DNA of 64,000 nucleotides, taken from assembly GCF_014279655.1 (NCBI RefSeq), contig NZ_CP047946.1, positions 1,798,001 through 1,862,000 on the forward strand. Reading direction: 5' to 3'. The position numbers and the translations under genes are program-made. The notes beneath the pieces were generated by a model. It had not been told where the DNA came from and ran no database searches. It was given only the letters and a program-made list of their open reading frames with translations. This DNA comes from Synechococcus sp. ROS8604. GTDB lineage: Bacteria > Cyanobacteriota > Cyanobacteriia > PCC-6307 > Cyanobiaceae. Positions 24,364-32,708 of the stretch are shown here, one piece after another; position 1 is the first letter of the stretch, and the number at the start of each line of letters is the position of its first letter.

Positions 24364-24522
24364 ATGGTCGAGCTTTACCTGGACGCCACCTTGCACAACC
24401 AGATCAGTGTTGAGCACTATCGCGAGGTTTTACTGAACCGCGGAATGGATGAACAAGATCAAAAACTGAGAAGCAATCTCTTAAAACGCATTGAAGCAGG
24501 AACGATTCAGCTGTCATCCTGA
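24364..24522 (+). CDS. Small soluble protein
   Basis: A 52-residue ORF beginning MVELYLDATLHNQISVEHYR, helical and charged throughout. No family is recognised. The balanced composition supports it; the ribosome site is weak. Confidence 0.6.
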   Translation: MVELYLDATLHNQISVEHYREVLLNRGMDEQDQKLRSNLLKRIEAGTIQLSS

Positions 24523-24544
24523 ATGATCTGTTGAGTGTTTCTCC

Positions 24545-24643
24545 ATGTATCAAACAAATGACCCCCGTTTCTGGAGAGCGCTTGCTGGAATCATTTCATT
24601 GGTCGTAAGCTGCTCACTCGCTTGGCTGATGCTTAAAATTTAA
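24545..24643 (+). CDS. Single-pass membrane microprotein
   Basis: A 32-residue ORF, MYQTNDPRFWRALAGIISLV onward, with one membrane segment. It starts 22 bp after the previous small gene on the same strand and may be coupled to it. Confidence 0.5.
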   Translation: MYQTNDPRFWRALAGIISLVVSCSLAWLMLKI

Positions 24644-24773
24644 ACCTTGCATGCAATTTCTTCTCAAATTTATCATTAGAGCTTAATATTCAAATTCTTG
24701 CAGTCTCGCTTGAGCCAACGATTAGTGGTCGCGACACAAAATCAAATTAATTTAAATTCAAACAAGCTAAAAT

Positions 24774-25127
24774 TCATAACAGCAAACTAGCAATTGTTAT
24801 TAGCAAGAATCCAAACACTAGAGCTGATAACACGGCAAGAACAATCAGGCCACCACTAGCAATCAAAGCGAGCCGTTTTGCCGTCTCTGGAAACAGCAAA
24901 TAAAAACTGAGACCTGCGGCAATGCCCCAAAGAGGAGGAATCAGCACACAAACACCTGTCAAAACGATCAAACGCACACGTCTGTGACGTTGCTGTTCGA
25001 TCACCCTCAACGCTTTGGTCTCCTCCTCTTCCAGGGCCAAACGCTCTTCATCGCTCAGCCAGCGTCCAAACTGTTGTGCCTGCTTGAGCTCTTGTTCAAG
25101 TTTGTCCGTAGTGAAAGAAGGTTCCAT
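24774..25127 (-). CDS. Membrane protein with charged N-terminal helix
   Basis: A 117-residue protein. Residues 1-50 form a highly charged helix (EQELKQAQQFGRWLSDEERL) and residues 51-117 hold two or three membrane segments. It follows the small membrane gene to its right by about 21 bp. No family recognised. Confidence 0.8.
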   Translation of the reverse strand: MEPSFTTDKLEQELKQAQQFGRWLSDEERLALEEEETKALRVIEQQRHRRVRLIVLTGVCVLIPPLWGIAAGLSFYLLFPETAKRLALIASGGLIVLAVLSALVFGFLLITIASLLL

Positions 25128-25148
25128 ACCCCAAATTTATCGCCGTTT

Positions 25149-25319
25149 TCAGCGCGGACTGCGCTCCCATGCCCGTTCGAGGGCCTCTCTCATCGCTTTG
25201 CTAGAGGGCTCAGCCAATCCATTGTTTCGACGAAAGGCTGCTGTGATCCGCCAGAAACGGGTTGCGCAGGCAATCGCGACGACGAACCAAGCCAACAAGA
25301 TCCAAGCAGAACCGTGCAC
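25149..25319 (-). CDS. Small membrane protein, GTG start
   Basis: A 56-residue ORF beginning MHGSAWILLAWFVVAIACAT, one membrane segment followed by an amphipathic basic helix. It lies just upstream of the membrane gene on the same strand. A GGAGG site upstream is better spaced for an ATG in another frame, which gives a less protein-like product; I prefer this frame. Confidence 0.5.
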   Translation of the reverse strand: MHGSAWILLAWFVVAIACATRFWRITAAFRRNNGLAEPSSKAMREALERAWERSPR

Positions 25320-25367
25320 GACAACATTGTGAATACCTCCATGATGGTGTCTGTGAGGATTTCTGCG

Positions 25368-25466
25368 ATGAACGGCAAGCTCGTGGTTGGAGCCATTGGA
25401 CTGTTAGTAAGCGCCGTCGCGATTTATGAATTCTTGTTGTTGAGAGGGTTAGCACCCTCCACCTGA
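25368..25466 (+). CDS. Single-pass membrane microprotein
   Basis: A 32-residue ORF, MNGKLVVGAIGLLVSAVAIY onward, with one membrane segment. GAGGA lies 9 bases before the ATG. It overlaps the convergent secreted-protein gene by 43 bp. Confidence 0.55.
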   Translation: MNGKLVVGAIGLLVSAVAIYEFLLLRGLAPST

Positions 25467-25834
25467 GCCTCACAGGCATAGGTTTCAATCGAGGCTTTCC
25501 TCTGGCGGAATTCAGGATGATCCGCATCTTCCACCCGCCACCACCAACGGCCATCGGTGTAGCTGGGTGGACCTGCATTGTTGGTGCGTGGCAGTTGCAG
25601 GCTGAGGTCTCGCCAATGGATCAAGATCCCATCGCCAGGCACTGTTCCATCGGCACTGTTAGGGATCGGTTCCACCACAGCGCCGATCGCCTCCCGACCC
25701 AAATTGGTTCGCTCCGCCGTCAGCAAGTCTCCTTCACACCAATAGCTGTCTGCAAACACAGGCGCACAGGGCACGAGCCAACACAAAGCCACAAAACACA
25801 ACGAAAACAGAGAGCGCAAGGCAGGCGAAGTCAT
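25424..25834 (-). CDS. Secreted protein, unknown
   Basis: A 136-residue protein with a clear signal peptide (MTSPALRSLFSLCFVALCWL, cleavage near VFAD). The mature part starts SYWCEGDLLTAERT and has two cysteines that may pair (YWCEG and YACEA), and a Trp-rich stretch GRWWWRVED. No family recognised. Confidence 0.8.
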   Translation of the reverse strand: MTSPALRSLFSLCFVALCWLVPCAPVFADSYWCEGDLLTAERTNLGREAIGAVVEPIPNSADGTVPGDGILIHWRDLSLQLPRTNNAGPPSYTDGRWWWRVEDADHPEFRQRKASIETYACEAQVEGANPLNNKNS

Positions 25835-25888
25835 TCACCCCACCCAAGCACTGAACACGACAGAGTGTCCTGAAGACAAAGCGTTTTG

Positions 25889-26185
25889 ATGACTCCAACA
25901 AGAGAACAGGTGCTCGCCGCATCCGCTGGCTGGGTGGCTGTTGTGCTCAACGTGGTGCCCGGTCTTGGGGCTGGTTATTTGTACCAACGACGCTGGAAGG
26001 CTTACTGGATCACCTCGCTCCTGGCCACAACCTGGTTTGTGGTGGGTGCCGTCTTGGCTCAAAACTCCGCGACTGCAGCTGAACCGCAAAACCAACTCGT
26101 TGGACTGATCGGTTTGATTGTTCTCGCCGCTGTGACGAGCGCGGAAGCAGGCTTGGCGGTGAAGGCAGTGCGTCAAGACAACTGA
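25889..26185 (+). CDS. Small membrane protein, conserved-looking
   Basis: A 98-residue protein with three membrane segments and the motif NVVPGLGAGYLYQRRWKAYW, in which small residues and an aromatic-basic turn recall small membrane proteins of the TM2 type. It overlaps the DUF924 gene by one base (TGATG), so the two are probably coupled. Confidence 0.8.
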   Translation: MTPTREQVLAASAGWVAVVLNVVPGLGAGYLYQRRWKAYWITSLLATTWFVVGAVLAQNSATAAEPQNQLVGLIGLIVLAAVTSAEAGLAVKAVRQDN

Positions 26186-26964
26186 TGGAGACCAGCCCGA
26201 AAGCGGTGCTCCACTTCTGGTTTCAAGACTGTCGCCCGCACCAATGGTTTCGCAGCAATGCGGAGTTTGATCAGGTGGTGTTGGACCGCTTCGGCAAGAT
26301 CACGTCATCAGCATTGAAAGGTGAACTAACCCACTGGGAGAAGGACGCGACCAGTGCTTTGGCACTGGTTTTGATGATGGATCAGTTCACCCGGCAGATA
26401 TGGAGGCACGAACTCCGTGCGTTTGCTGGCGATGCTTATGCCCTAAGGCTTACCCGCAAAGCGATCGCGGAGGGATGGATCGCCGAAGAACCAAAACGGG
26501 TGCGTCGCCAATTTTGGTTGATGCCAATGCTGCACAGTGAGGACTTGGCAGTGATTGAGGAAGCAATCACCTACCTGGAGCGCTGGAGCGACCCAGCCAC
26601 CGTTGCAGTCGCCTCACGCCACAAGAATCTGATCCAGCGTTTCGGACGTTATCCCCAACGCAATGCCGCCCTGGGAAGGGCTTCCAGCGACGAGGAACTG
26701 AAGTTTTTAAAGGATTGGCAATCCCGTGGCAAACGCAAACGCTCCCAATCGCATGCTTGTGATCAATGCTCCAGTCATGGGCCCATTCATTACAGGGTGA
26801 AAACTGCAGCCCAACCTCACTGGCAATTGGCATGCCCCAGCTGCTGGAACAAGCTGCAAAACCATCCCGGTTATCAATATGGGGGAACGCGAAAAGCAAA
26901 CCGACGCGACCGACAACGCCGATCAACAACGAATCCATCTGAGCTAAGAAAAAAATCCCCATGA
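26185..26964 (+). CDS. DUF924 protein with C-terminal zinc ribbon
   Basis: A 259-residue protein. Residues 1-180 match DUF924: VLHFWFQDC, LVLMMDQFTRQIWR, FWLMPMLHSED, HKNLIQRFGRYPQRNAALGR. This is a helical fold of unknown role. The remaining 80 residues are an extra domain with CDQC (192-195) and CPSC (217-220) and a very basic end, a likely zinc ribbon that could bind nucleic acid. The next gene also encodes a zinc ribbon. Confidence 0.88.
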   Translation: METSPKAVLHFWFQDCRPHQWFRSNAEFDQVVLDRFGKITSSALKGELTHWEKDATSALALVLMMDQFTRQIWRHELRAFAGDAYALRLTRKAIAEGWIAEEPKRVRRQFWLMPMLHSEDLAVIEEAITYLERWSDPATVAVASRHKNLIQRFGRYPQRNAALGRASSDEELKFLKDWQSRGKRKRSQSHACDQCSSHGPIHYRVKTAAQPHWQLACPSCWNKLQNHPGYQYGGTRKANRRDRQRRSTTNPSELRKKSP

Positions 26965-27019
26965 ACAAAACGTGTTTGGGGCCCGTGGGATAAGGGGTAG
27001 ATGTGCTGGCATTTCAACC

Positions 27020-27178
27020 ATGAGCCCCATGTTTCAGTGTTTGCTCTGCAAGCAGACAATCGAACGTTCGACCCGCACCTATTGGAAACACAAGGGTCAT
27101 CTGCTTTGCTCAACCTGCAAAGACAACATCGAGGCCGAAGTTGGTCAAAGTAGGCAGCAGAAGCGGCCCAGCTCTTGA
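27020..27178 (+). CDS. Small zinc-ribbon protein
   Basis: A 52-residue protein beginning MSPMFQCLLCKQTIERSTRT, followed by LLCSTCKDN. The two CxxC pairs, 23 residues apart, form a zinc ribbon. It overlaps the glycosyltransferase start by 4 bp, so it may be coupled to it. Confidence 0.75.
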   Translation: MSPMFQCLLCKQTIERSTRTYWKHKGHLLCSTCKDNIEAEVGQSRQQKRPSS

Positions 27179-28398
27179 CCCTGTTCCAGATGGTGGCTTG
27201 CGTTGTAGGAGTGACAGCCCTAGCGGCTGCGCTTGGACTGAGCATCCTTCTTCTCGGCCTACAACGCGTGTTTGCATCAGCTCCAACGCTCTGGCACCAG
27301 AACGATCAGGACATCAGCAAGACCAGTCTCACCGTTGTGATCCCAGCCTTCAACGAAGCGCTCAATATTGAAGGTTGTCTGACGCACGTACTGGAGTCTG
27401 ATAAGCCTTGCTCTCACTTGGAGGTGATTGTTGTCGACGATCAGTCGAGCGACAACACGGTCAACATTGCGGAACAGACCATCCGTGCTTTCGCCGGTTC
27501 TGATCAACCCAATGCAGCCGTTCTCCAAGCTGGCCCACGCCCCAAGGGAGAGCGTTGGGTAGGAAAGAACTGGGGTTGCAGCCAAGCCATGGAGCAGGTC
27601 CAAAGCACATGGGTGCTGTTCATCGACGCCGATGTCAGCCTGGCACCCGATGCCATCCGTCGAGCACTCCACCAGAGCATCCAGGAGAAGGCCGATCTCT
27701 TCAGCCTTGCTCCACGCTTGACCTGTGGATGTCTCAGCGAATGGATGGTTCAGCCCATCATGGCGAGCTTGCTAGGGCTTGGGTTTCCGATCCTCGAAGC
27801 CAACGATCCTGATTCAACGGTGGCCTTTGCGGCAGGACCCTTCATGTTGTTCCGAAGGGACAGCTACAACGCCATCGGCGGCCACAGGGCCCTCGCGGGG
27901 GAAGTTGTCGAAGATCTGGCTTTGGCGCGGCTGATTAAGGAGGGGGGGTTTCGCCTTCGATACGTGCTCGGAATTGATGCCGTCGACCTACAGATGTACG
28001 CCAATTTCGAGGCTCTTTGGGAAGGCTGGAGCAAAAACTGGTTCCTTGGTCTGGATCGCAGCATCAGCAAATCCTTAGGAGCTGGCGGCGTGGTGCTGTT
28101 GATGTTCACGCTGCCATGGCTACTCCTGCCGACCAGCCTGACGATGGCGTGTCTGAGCAGTCATGATCAAAGTCTTTGGCTCGGTGATGCTGGTCTCGGA
28201 TTGATCGCAATCCTGATGCAACTCAGCGTTCGCCTCTGGACACGAGCCCGATTTTCGGTGCCCTTACGCCATTGGTGGCTCATGGGCATTGGCGGCCTCA
28301 TCATCGGGCTGATCGCACCCACATCCGTTTGGAAGAGCCTGACGGGAAAGGGCTGGACCTGGAAAGGCCGCTCCCTTGCCGAGGCTCAGGCGCACTAA
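27175..28398 (+). CDS. Family 2 glycosyltransferase (CruG/HpnB type)
   Basis: A 407-residue membrane glycosyltransferase. A first membrane segment is followed by the GT2 core: VVIPAFNEALNIEGC, VVDDQSSDNT, FIDADVSL, GPFMLFRRDSY and a late VEDLALARLIKEGG with YANFEALWEGWSKN. Three or four membrane segments end the protein. The layout is that of CruG-like enzymes, which attach sugar to carotenoids in cyanobacteria, and of HpnB in hopanoid clusters. No hopanoid genes are here, so carotenoid glycosylation is likelier. The start is TTG, or an ATG 15 bases later. Confidence 0.85.
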   Translation: MTLFQMVACVVGVTALAAALGLSILLLGLQRVFASAPTLWHQNDQDISKTSLTVVIPAFNEALNIEGCLTHVLESDKPCSHLEVIVVDDQSSDNTVNIAEQTIRAFAGSDQPNAAVLQAGPRPKGERWVGKNWGCSQAMEQVQSTWVLFIDADVSLAPDAIRRALHQSIQEKADLFSLAPRLTCGCLSEWMVQPIMASLLGLGFPILEANDPDSTVAFAAGPFMLFRRDSYNAIGGHRALAGEVVEDLALARLIKEGGFRLRYVLGIDAVDLQMYANFEALWEGWSKNWFLGLDRSISKSLGAGGVVLLMFTLPWLLLPTSLTMACLSSHDQSLWLGDAGLGLIAILMQLSVRLWTRARFSVPLRHWWLMGIGGLIIGLIAPTSVWKSLTGKGWTWKGRSLAEAQAH

Positions 28399-28446
28399 CA
28401 GTTAGAGCCGTCGTCCAGACAAAATGAATGCATCTGTAAACACCCC

Positions 28447-28974
28447 ATGTACCGACTTGGTGCACTCCTGGCTCTGTGTTTGGCATTGCTGATGCCTGCA
28501 ACCGTGCAAGCCAGCGCGATTGAAATCACGATCAACAGCATCACCAGTGAGGGAATCGGCGAATCCATCGGCACGATTAGTGCACGAGACACGGATCAAG
28601 GATTGGTGATTATTCCTGAACTCAGTGGACTGAGTGAGGGCGAGCATGGGTTCCACTTGCATGCTGGCGATGAGTGCGCTGCACAAACCAACGCAGAAGG
28701 AGACTCCGTCGCAGGCCTTGCAGCGCTGGGACATTGGGATCCAGATCAAACCGACACCCATCTCGGACCTTTCGGGAATGGCCATCGCGGTGACCTCAGC
28801 CGATTAGTGGTGGACCGAGATGGCAACACCTCCACAAGCGTGGTGGCACCACGGCTCAAGGCCTCCGACCTGCGCGGACGGGCTCTGGTGGTCCATGCAG
28901 GGGGAGACACCTATACGGATACGCCTCCCCTAGGTGGAGGTGGTGCTCGTATTGCCTGCGGTGTGGGGTCTTGA
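28447..28974 (+). CDS. sodC: Cu/Zn superoxide dismutase
   Basis: A 175-residue secreted enzyme that disproportionates superoxide in the periplasm. Signal peptide to about residue 23 (VQAS). Copper and zinc ligands are seen as GFHLHAGDEC, LGHWDP, GNGHRGDLS and VVHAGGDTYTD; the disulfide cysteines are in GDEC and RIACG. All are present, so the protein should be active. It overlaps the hydrolase start by 4 bp. Copper and zinc demand links it to the metal genes in this window. Confidence 0.95.
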   Translation: MYRLGALLALCLALLMPATVQASAIEITINSITSEGIGESIGTISARDTDQGLVIIPELSGLSEGEHGFHLHAGDECAAQTNAEGDSVAGLAALGHWDPDQTDTHLGPFGNGHRGDLSRLVVDRDGNTSTSVVAPRLKASDLRGRALVVHAGGDTYTDTPPLGGGGARIACGVGS

Positions 28975-29819
28975 GCTCATCACGCTTGCTTCTCATTCAT
29001 CCCATTGGGGTTGGTTTATCCAGTCGCTTTTGGGATCGTTTCATCAGGTGTTGGCAAGCCTCTGACGACACGACGACCTTGCTGGCTCCAGACCTACTCG
29101 GATGCGGTGACAACGAGCATCCAAATCAACAGCTTGCCCCCGAAGATTGGGCGGCCCCACTGGTCGATCTTCTAAGAGACCAAACCAACACACCAACGGT
29201 CCTGGTCTCACAAGGAGCCTCTCTTCCCATTGCCTTGGCTGTAGCCAAGTCCGCACCGGAACTCGTCGCCGGCCTGGTTGCAATCAGCCCACCGAGTTGG
29301 CGCATTCTTGAGGAACCCTTTCCGCAAACACAATCTCAATGGATCTGGAGATTGCTGTTTCAGGGCCCCATCGGCTTTTTGTTTTTTCGCTATGCACGCC
29401 GTCGAGCCTTTTTAAAATCGTTTTCTGTCAATAATTTATTTGCCAACAACAAAGACGTTGACGACGAATGGCTCGACACGTTGGAGCAAGAAGCAGCCAA
29501 CATGAGCACGCGTTGGGCAACATTTTCTTTTTTGGCTGGTTTTTGGAGACGCAAATGGATCAGTCAATGGCAAAAAATCAACCAACCTGTGTGGCTGTTG
29601 TTCGGGCAAGAGGCCACCGGAATCGGCCGTTCCAAGCAATGGGATGACGCACGAGAACGCATCCAAACCTATGAGCAGCAGATGCCAACTGCTGTGAGCG
29701 CAAGCATTCATGGACGCAACGTTCTTCCCTATGAATCAACATCCGAGTGTGTGAGCCAACTCCAAAGCTGGTTATTACACCCATCAAACCCTTCAAACAA
29801 TCAAGCCATCAGTCATTAG
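28971..29819 (+). CDS. Alpha/beta hydrolase
   Basis: A 282-residue alpha/beta hydrolase. The oxyanion-loop region is LIHPIGVGLSSRFWDRF, the nucleophile elbow is VSQGASLPIAL (Ser in G-A-S-L-P rather than G-x-S-x-G) and a late Asp/His region follows (HGRNVLPYES). The TTG start overlaps the sodC stop. Substrate unknown; one glycine of the elbow is replaced by proline, so activity is not certain. Confidence 0.83.
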   Translation: MSSSRLLLIHPIGVGLSSRFWDRFIRCWQASDDTTTLLAPDLLGCGDNEHPNQQLAPEDWAAPLVDLLRDQTNTPTVLVSQGASLPIALAVAKSAPELVAGLVAISPPSWRILEEPFPQTQSQWIWRLLFQGPIGFLFFRYARRRAFLKSFSVNNLFANNKDVDDEWLDTLEQEAANMSTRWATFSFLAGFWRRKWISQWQKINQPVWLLFGQEATGIGRSKQWDDARERIQTYEQQMPTAVSASIHGRNVLPYESTSECVSQLQSWLLHPSNPSNNQAISH

Positions 29820-30060
29820 AAAGGCGTCGAGCATTCCCTTCCGCCGAGGGATGTCGTCTGTGGGCAGAGACATCACGCATCGCCTCAGATGGATTCAAAG
29901 AGCGCGCCAGCGCTAACAAGCCTGCAGCAAGAGCCGTTTCACCCTCAAGCTGCATCATTCGGTGGAGGGTGATGACCTCGCTGTAATCGGCGGCAGCCGT
30001 TCCATTGATCAGACCGCGAGCGGTGCATCGAGCAACGGCAAGCTGAAGGGAGATCGTCAT
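29809..30060 (-). CDS. Small helical protein
   Basis: An 83-residue soluble protein beginning MTISLQLAVARCTARGLING, helical, ending in a basic tail. It overlaps the convergent hydrolase by 11 bp. No family recognised. Confidence 0.62.
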   Translation of the reverse strand: MTISLQLAVARCTARGLINGTAAADYSEVITLHRMMQLEGETALAAGLLALARSLNPSEAMRDVSAHRRHPSAEGNARRLSND

Positions 30061-30166
30061 GACCCAAAGCTGGCCCAAGGCACGAGCAAAACCAACGAAG
30101 CTTCCGGTTTCCAGCTGATTCAGAAACGCGGATCAACGACAAACTCATTAATATTTCTTAATAAGA

Positions 30167-30427
30167 GTGATTCGTTACATGCTTTCTGCACTTTTTCCCT
30201 TGGTTTATGGAAGCGTCTTCGTCTTCCTGTTGGTCCAAGCCTTTCGAATGATGCGCTTGAGCTCTAGCTCTACGCCCCCTACCAATTCAAGACGCCGGAC
30301 AGACCGGACAGGGTTGTTAACCACCCATCCCGAACTCCTAGACGCCAACGGTTCCATCACCGGCGAAGATCTTCTAGTCGTGCACTTCCCGGGCCAGGAT
30401 CGACCCGAAGCGTCCATCACTGATTGA
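30167..30427 (+). CDS. DUF2973 membrane protein
   Basis: An 86-residue cyanobacterial protein with one N-terminal membrane segment (MLSALFPLVYGSVFVFLLVQAF) and the conserved end RTGLLTTHPELLDANGSIT followed by GEDLLVVHF. The family is common in cyanobacteria with unknown function. A second small membrane gene follows 46 bp later. Confidence 0.85.
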   Translation: MIRYMLSALFPLVYGSVFVFLLVQAFRMMRLSSSSTPPTNSRRRTDRTGLLTTHPELLDANGSITGEDLLVVHFPGQDRPEASITD

Positions 30428-30473
30428 AGAGGGACTAAGTCCCATTCAGAATGGAATTCCATACCTGTGGCCC

Positions 30474-30605
30474 ATGACCCTTAATCAATTTTTGATCTTC
30501 TTGGTCATAGGGATTGCCATTGCCATCGTTACGAGTTCAACCTGGCTGTGGTGGATCCTCGCCATCTGCACAGCTTTCGTTGTGTTGAAACTGCTTAGAA
30601 AATAA
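30474..30605 (+). CDS. Small membrane protein
   Basis: A 43-residue ORF, MTLNQFLIFLVIGIAIAIVT onward, with two close hydrophobic stretches and a basic end. It lies between the DUF2973 gene and the interrupted methyltransferase-like gene on the same strand. Confidence 0.62.
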   Translation: MTLNQFLIFLVIGIAIAIVTSSTWLWWILAICTAFVVLKLLRK

Positions 30606-30618
30606 CAATGCATCAACA

Positions 30619-31248
30619 ATGACATCACAATTAACTGCAATCAATTGGGCAAAAGCGGTCACGATCCTTTTGATTCTTGGCTTAATAGGACTATTTGGTA
30701 TCGAGAGTCAGCGGCAAATCCTATACGCATGTATACACATTAGCTATTGCTTATGGTGGCTTATAGAGCAAAGGATTTATCCAGAGCGTCGGAAGCAGAT
30801 TTTCACAGAAAAAGTTGATTTCTCTGGATTTATTGGTGCAATTGTGACTGTTGGAGTATTTTATTCACTACCAGCATTTTTAGCCTTTACAAATTCAACA
30901 GAGCTTTCCATCGCAGCTACGGCAACGGCAATTCCACTTTTTTACTTCGGAAGCCTGATCAACACAGCTGCAGACATTCAAAAAACAACAGCCAAAGAAA
31001 GCGGAACGGGCTTGGTTCGTACCGGCATCTGAAGTAGTGTACGCCATGTTAATTACACAGGCGATTTGATGCGCTACCTAAGTTTTAGCGTGATAGCAGG
31101 TTCCCTGTGGGCATTCTTGGTGCCACTCTCAGTTTTTCTTTTGTACTTACAACGCATACGCGAAAAAGATGCATCAATGAGAATCAAATATCAGGATTTT
31201 TCGAATTACAAATCTACAAGTTTTCGCTTAATTCCTGGGATTTGGTAA
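30619..31248 (+). pseudogene. Isoprenylcysteine methyltransferase/reductase-like gene with in-frame TGA
   Basis: One reading frame of about 209 codons encodes a multi-span membrane protein of the ICMT/DUF1295 type. A single TGA at 31030-31032 interrupts it, and the reading resumes in the same frame. The C-terminal part has the family pattern: RHVNYTGDLMRYLSF, YLQRIREKDASM and FRLIPGIW. The stop falls between RTGI and SSVRH, where family members often have tryptophan, so TGG to TGA is the simple explanation. The 137-residue upstream part lacks the binding site for the methyl donor. Read-through or a sequencing error are alternatives. Confidence 0.75.
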
Positions 31249-31258
31249 GAATACGTGC

Positions 31259-31669
31259 ATGGTCAAATCAATTCTCAATATTGTTTGGGTCATTCTTGGT
31301 GGCCTGCCCATGGCCTTGGGCTGGTGGCTGGCGGGTCTCCTCTCTGCCATCAGCATCGTGGGCCTGCCTTGGAGTCGCTCGTGTTTTGTGATTGGTAAAT
31401 TTGCTCTATGGCCCTTTGGGTTTGAAGCCATCAATCGACGAGAGCTCAATGGACGCGTTGATTTAGGCACCGGACGGATGGGTCTCATCGGAAATATGAT
31501 TTGGTTTTTAGTGGCTGGCTGGTGGCTGGCCATAGGTCATCTCACCTCAGCACTGGCCTGCTTCGTCTCCATCATTGGGATCCCCTTCGGGATTCAGCAC
31601 ATCAAACTCGCTTTGATTGCGATAGCTCCCATCGGAATGACCATCGTTCCAGCCAATCAAAACAACTAA
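31259..31669 (+). CDS. yccF: YccF family membrane protein
   Basis: A 136-residue inner-membrane protein with two copies of the YccF domain: ILNIVWVILGGLPMALGWWL and later MIWFLVAGWWLAIGHL, each followed by IVGLPW or IIGIPFG and a basic loop. Function is unknown. It begins 10 bp after the interrupted methyltransferase-like gene. Confidence 0.9.
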   Translation: MVKSILNIVWVILGGLPMALGWWLAGLLSAISIVGLPWSRSCFVIGKFALWPFGFEAINRRELNGRVDLGTGRMGLIGNMIWFLVAGWWLAIGHLTSALACFVSIIGIPFGIQHIKLALIAIAPIGMTIVPANQNN

Positions 31670-31701
31670 AAGCGAGGCACTCATCACAAAGAGCGGACAC
31701 C

Positions 31702-31815
31702 ATGGATCCAGAGGTACGACAATTGGTGGTCGCTCAGCTCCTCGTGATCGTGATCCCCGTTGGAACGCTGTTCGCGATCTGGATCAGCATGCTGCGATGG
31801 AAAGGCAATCGCTAA
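31702..31815 (+). CDS. Single-pass membrane microprotein
   Basis: A 37-residue ORF, MDPEVRQLVVAQLLVIVIPV onward, with one membrane segment and a basic tail. It follows yccF by 32 bp. Family unknown. Confidence 0.62.
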   Translation: MDPEVRQLVVAQLLVIVIPVGTLFAIWISMLRWKGNR

Positions 31816-31887
31816 GGAAAGCGTGAAGACAGCTTGCAACGGATGTGGTTCTTCTAGACATCCGTTGCCAAGCTACAAACGACGAGC

Positions 31888-32136
31888 ATGCCAATAATCA
31901 AAATCGCAATGAACATTCCCAGCGAGTTTCAAGCCTTCTCCAACGTCCACGCCATTAGAGATGGCAGTGCATTTATTAATGTTCTCGGTTGGATGTGGAG
32001 CGAAGACAAGGGGATTCAGTATCTGGCTTGGGATGGAAGCATCTATTCAGCGAGTTCCATTGACGGAATCAGCCCACAGGCATCACACCAGTTGTATCGA
32101 ACGGCTAATTCCCTTGAAAAGCTGGCTGATCAGTAG
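31888..32136 (+). CDS. Small soluble protein
   Basis: An 82-residue ORF with a beta-rich middle (FINVLGWMWSEDKGIQYLAW) and a C-terminal helix. A second ATG lies 21 bases in. No family recognised. Confidence 0.55.
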   Translation: MPIIKIAMNIPSEFQAFSNVHAIRDGSAFINVLGWMWSEDKGIQYLAWDGSIYSASSIDGISPQASHQLYRTANSLEKLADQ

Positions 32137-32165
32137 GACAAAGCCTTGCAAAGTCGACGCAAGAC

Positions 32166-32441
32166 GTGCCAGAACAAGAGAACACATGCCTTTGGCAGAT
32201 GACCAGCACAGCTCAACGCACAGTTCAAGCCACAACAGGCGAAGACATGCTGATTGATGCCTTACGAGGAATCAAAACAAAACGAGAGCTGATGCTCTTG
32301 CAAGACCGACTAACTGCAAACCCAGCCAACCTCCCCCTTTTTACTTGGGTTTGCAACCTGTTGATTGAACGAAGGATCTCAAGGGGACTGGCCGCACGCG
32401 TATTGTCCCAATTGCATGATCTTGATCCTTCGGCAAGCTGA
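32166..32441 (+). CDS. Small helical protein
   Basis: Up to 91 residues; the second half (ALRGIKTKRELMLLQDRLT onward) is clearly helical. The true start may be the ATG at codon 12. No family recognised. Confidence 0.52.
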   Translation: MPEQENTCLWQMTSTAQRTVQATTGEDMLIDALRGIKTKRELMLLQDRLTANPANLPLFTWVCNLLIERRISRGLAARVLSQLHDLDPSAS

Positions 32442-32708
32442 GACCAGGACCAGGTGGAGGCCTCCAGGTCCGCCGACCACCTAACCGTTACCACACAAAT
32501 CCTGAAGCAAGCGCACAGAGGTCGAAGAAGCGAAGCAATAACATCGACAGGAAAAGTCAAACCTAGAGAACGAGAAGGTACAAAAGACTTCTGGATCGAA
32601 ATGACAAGCCACAGGTCTCAAATACACAAAGAAAAATCAAATCAATCCAAAGAGTTGACTTAGATGAGGATGCGCTGTTAATAATAGTTTGTTGAGGCTT
32701 ATTCCCAA

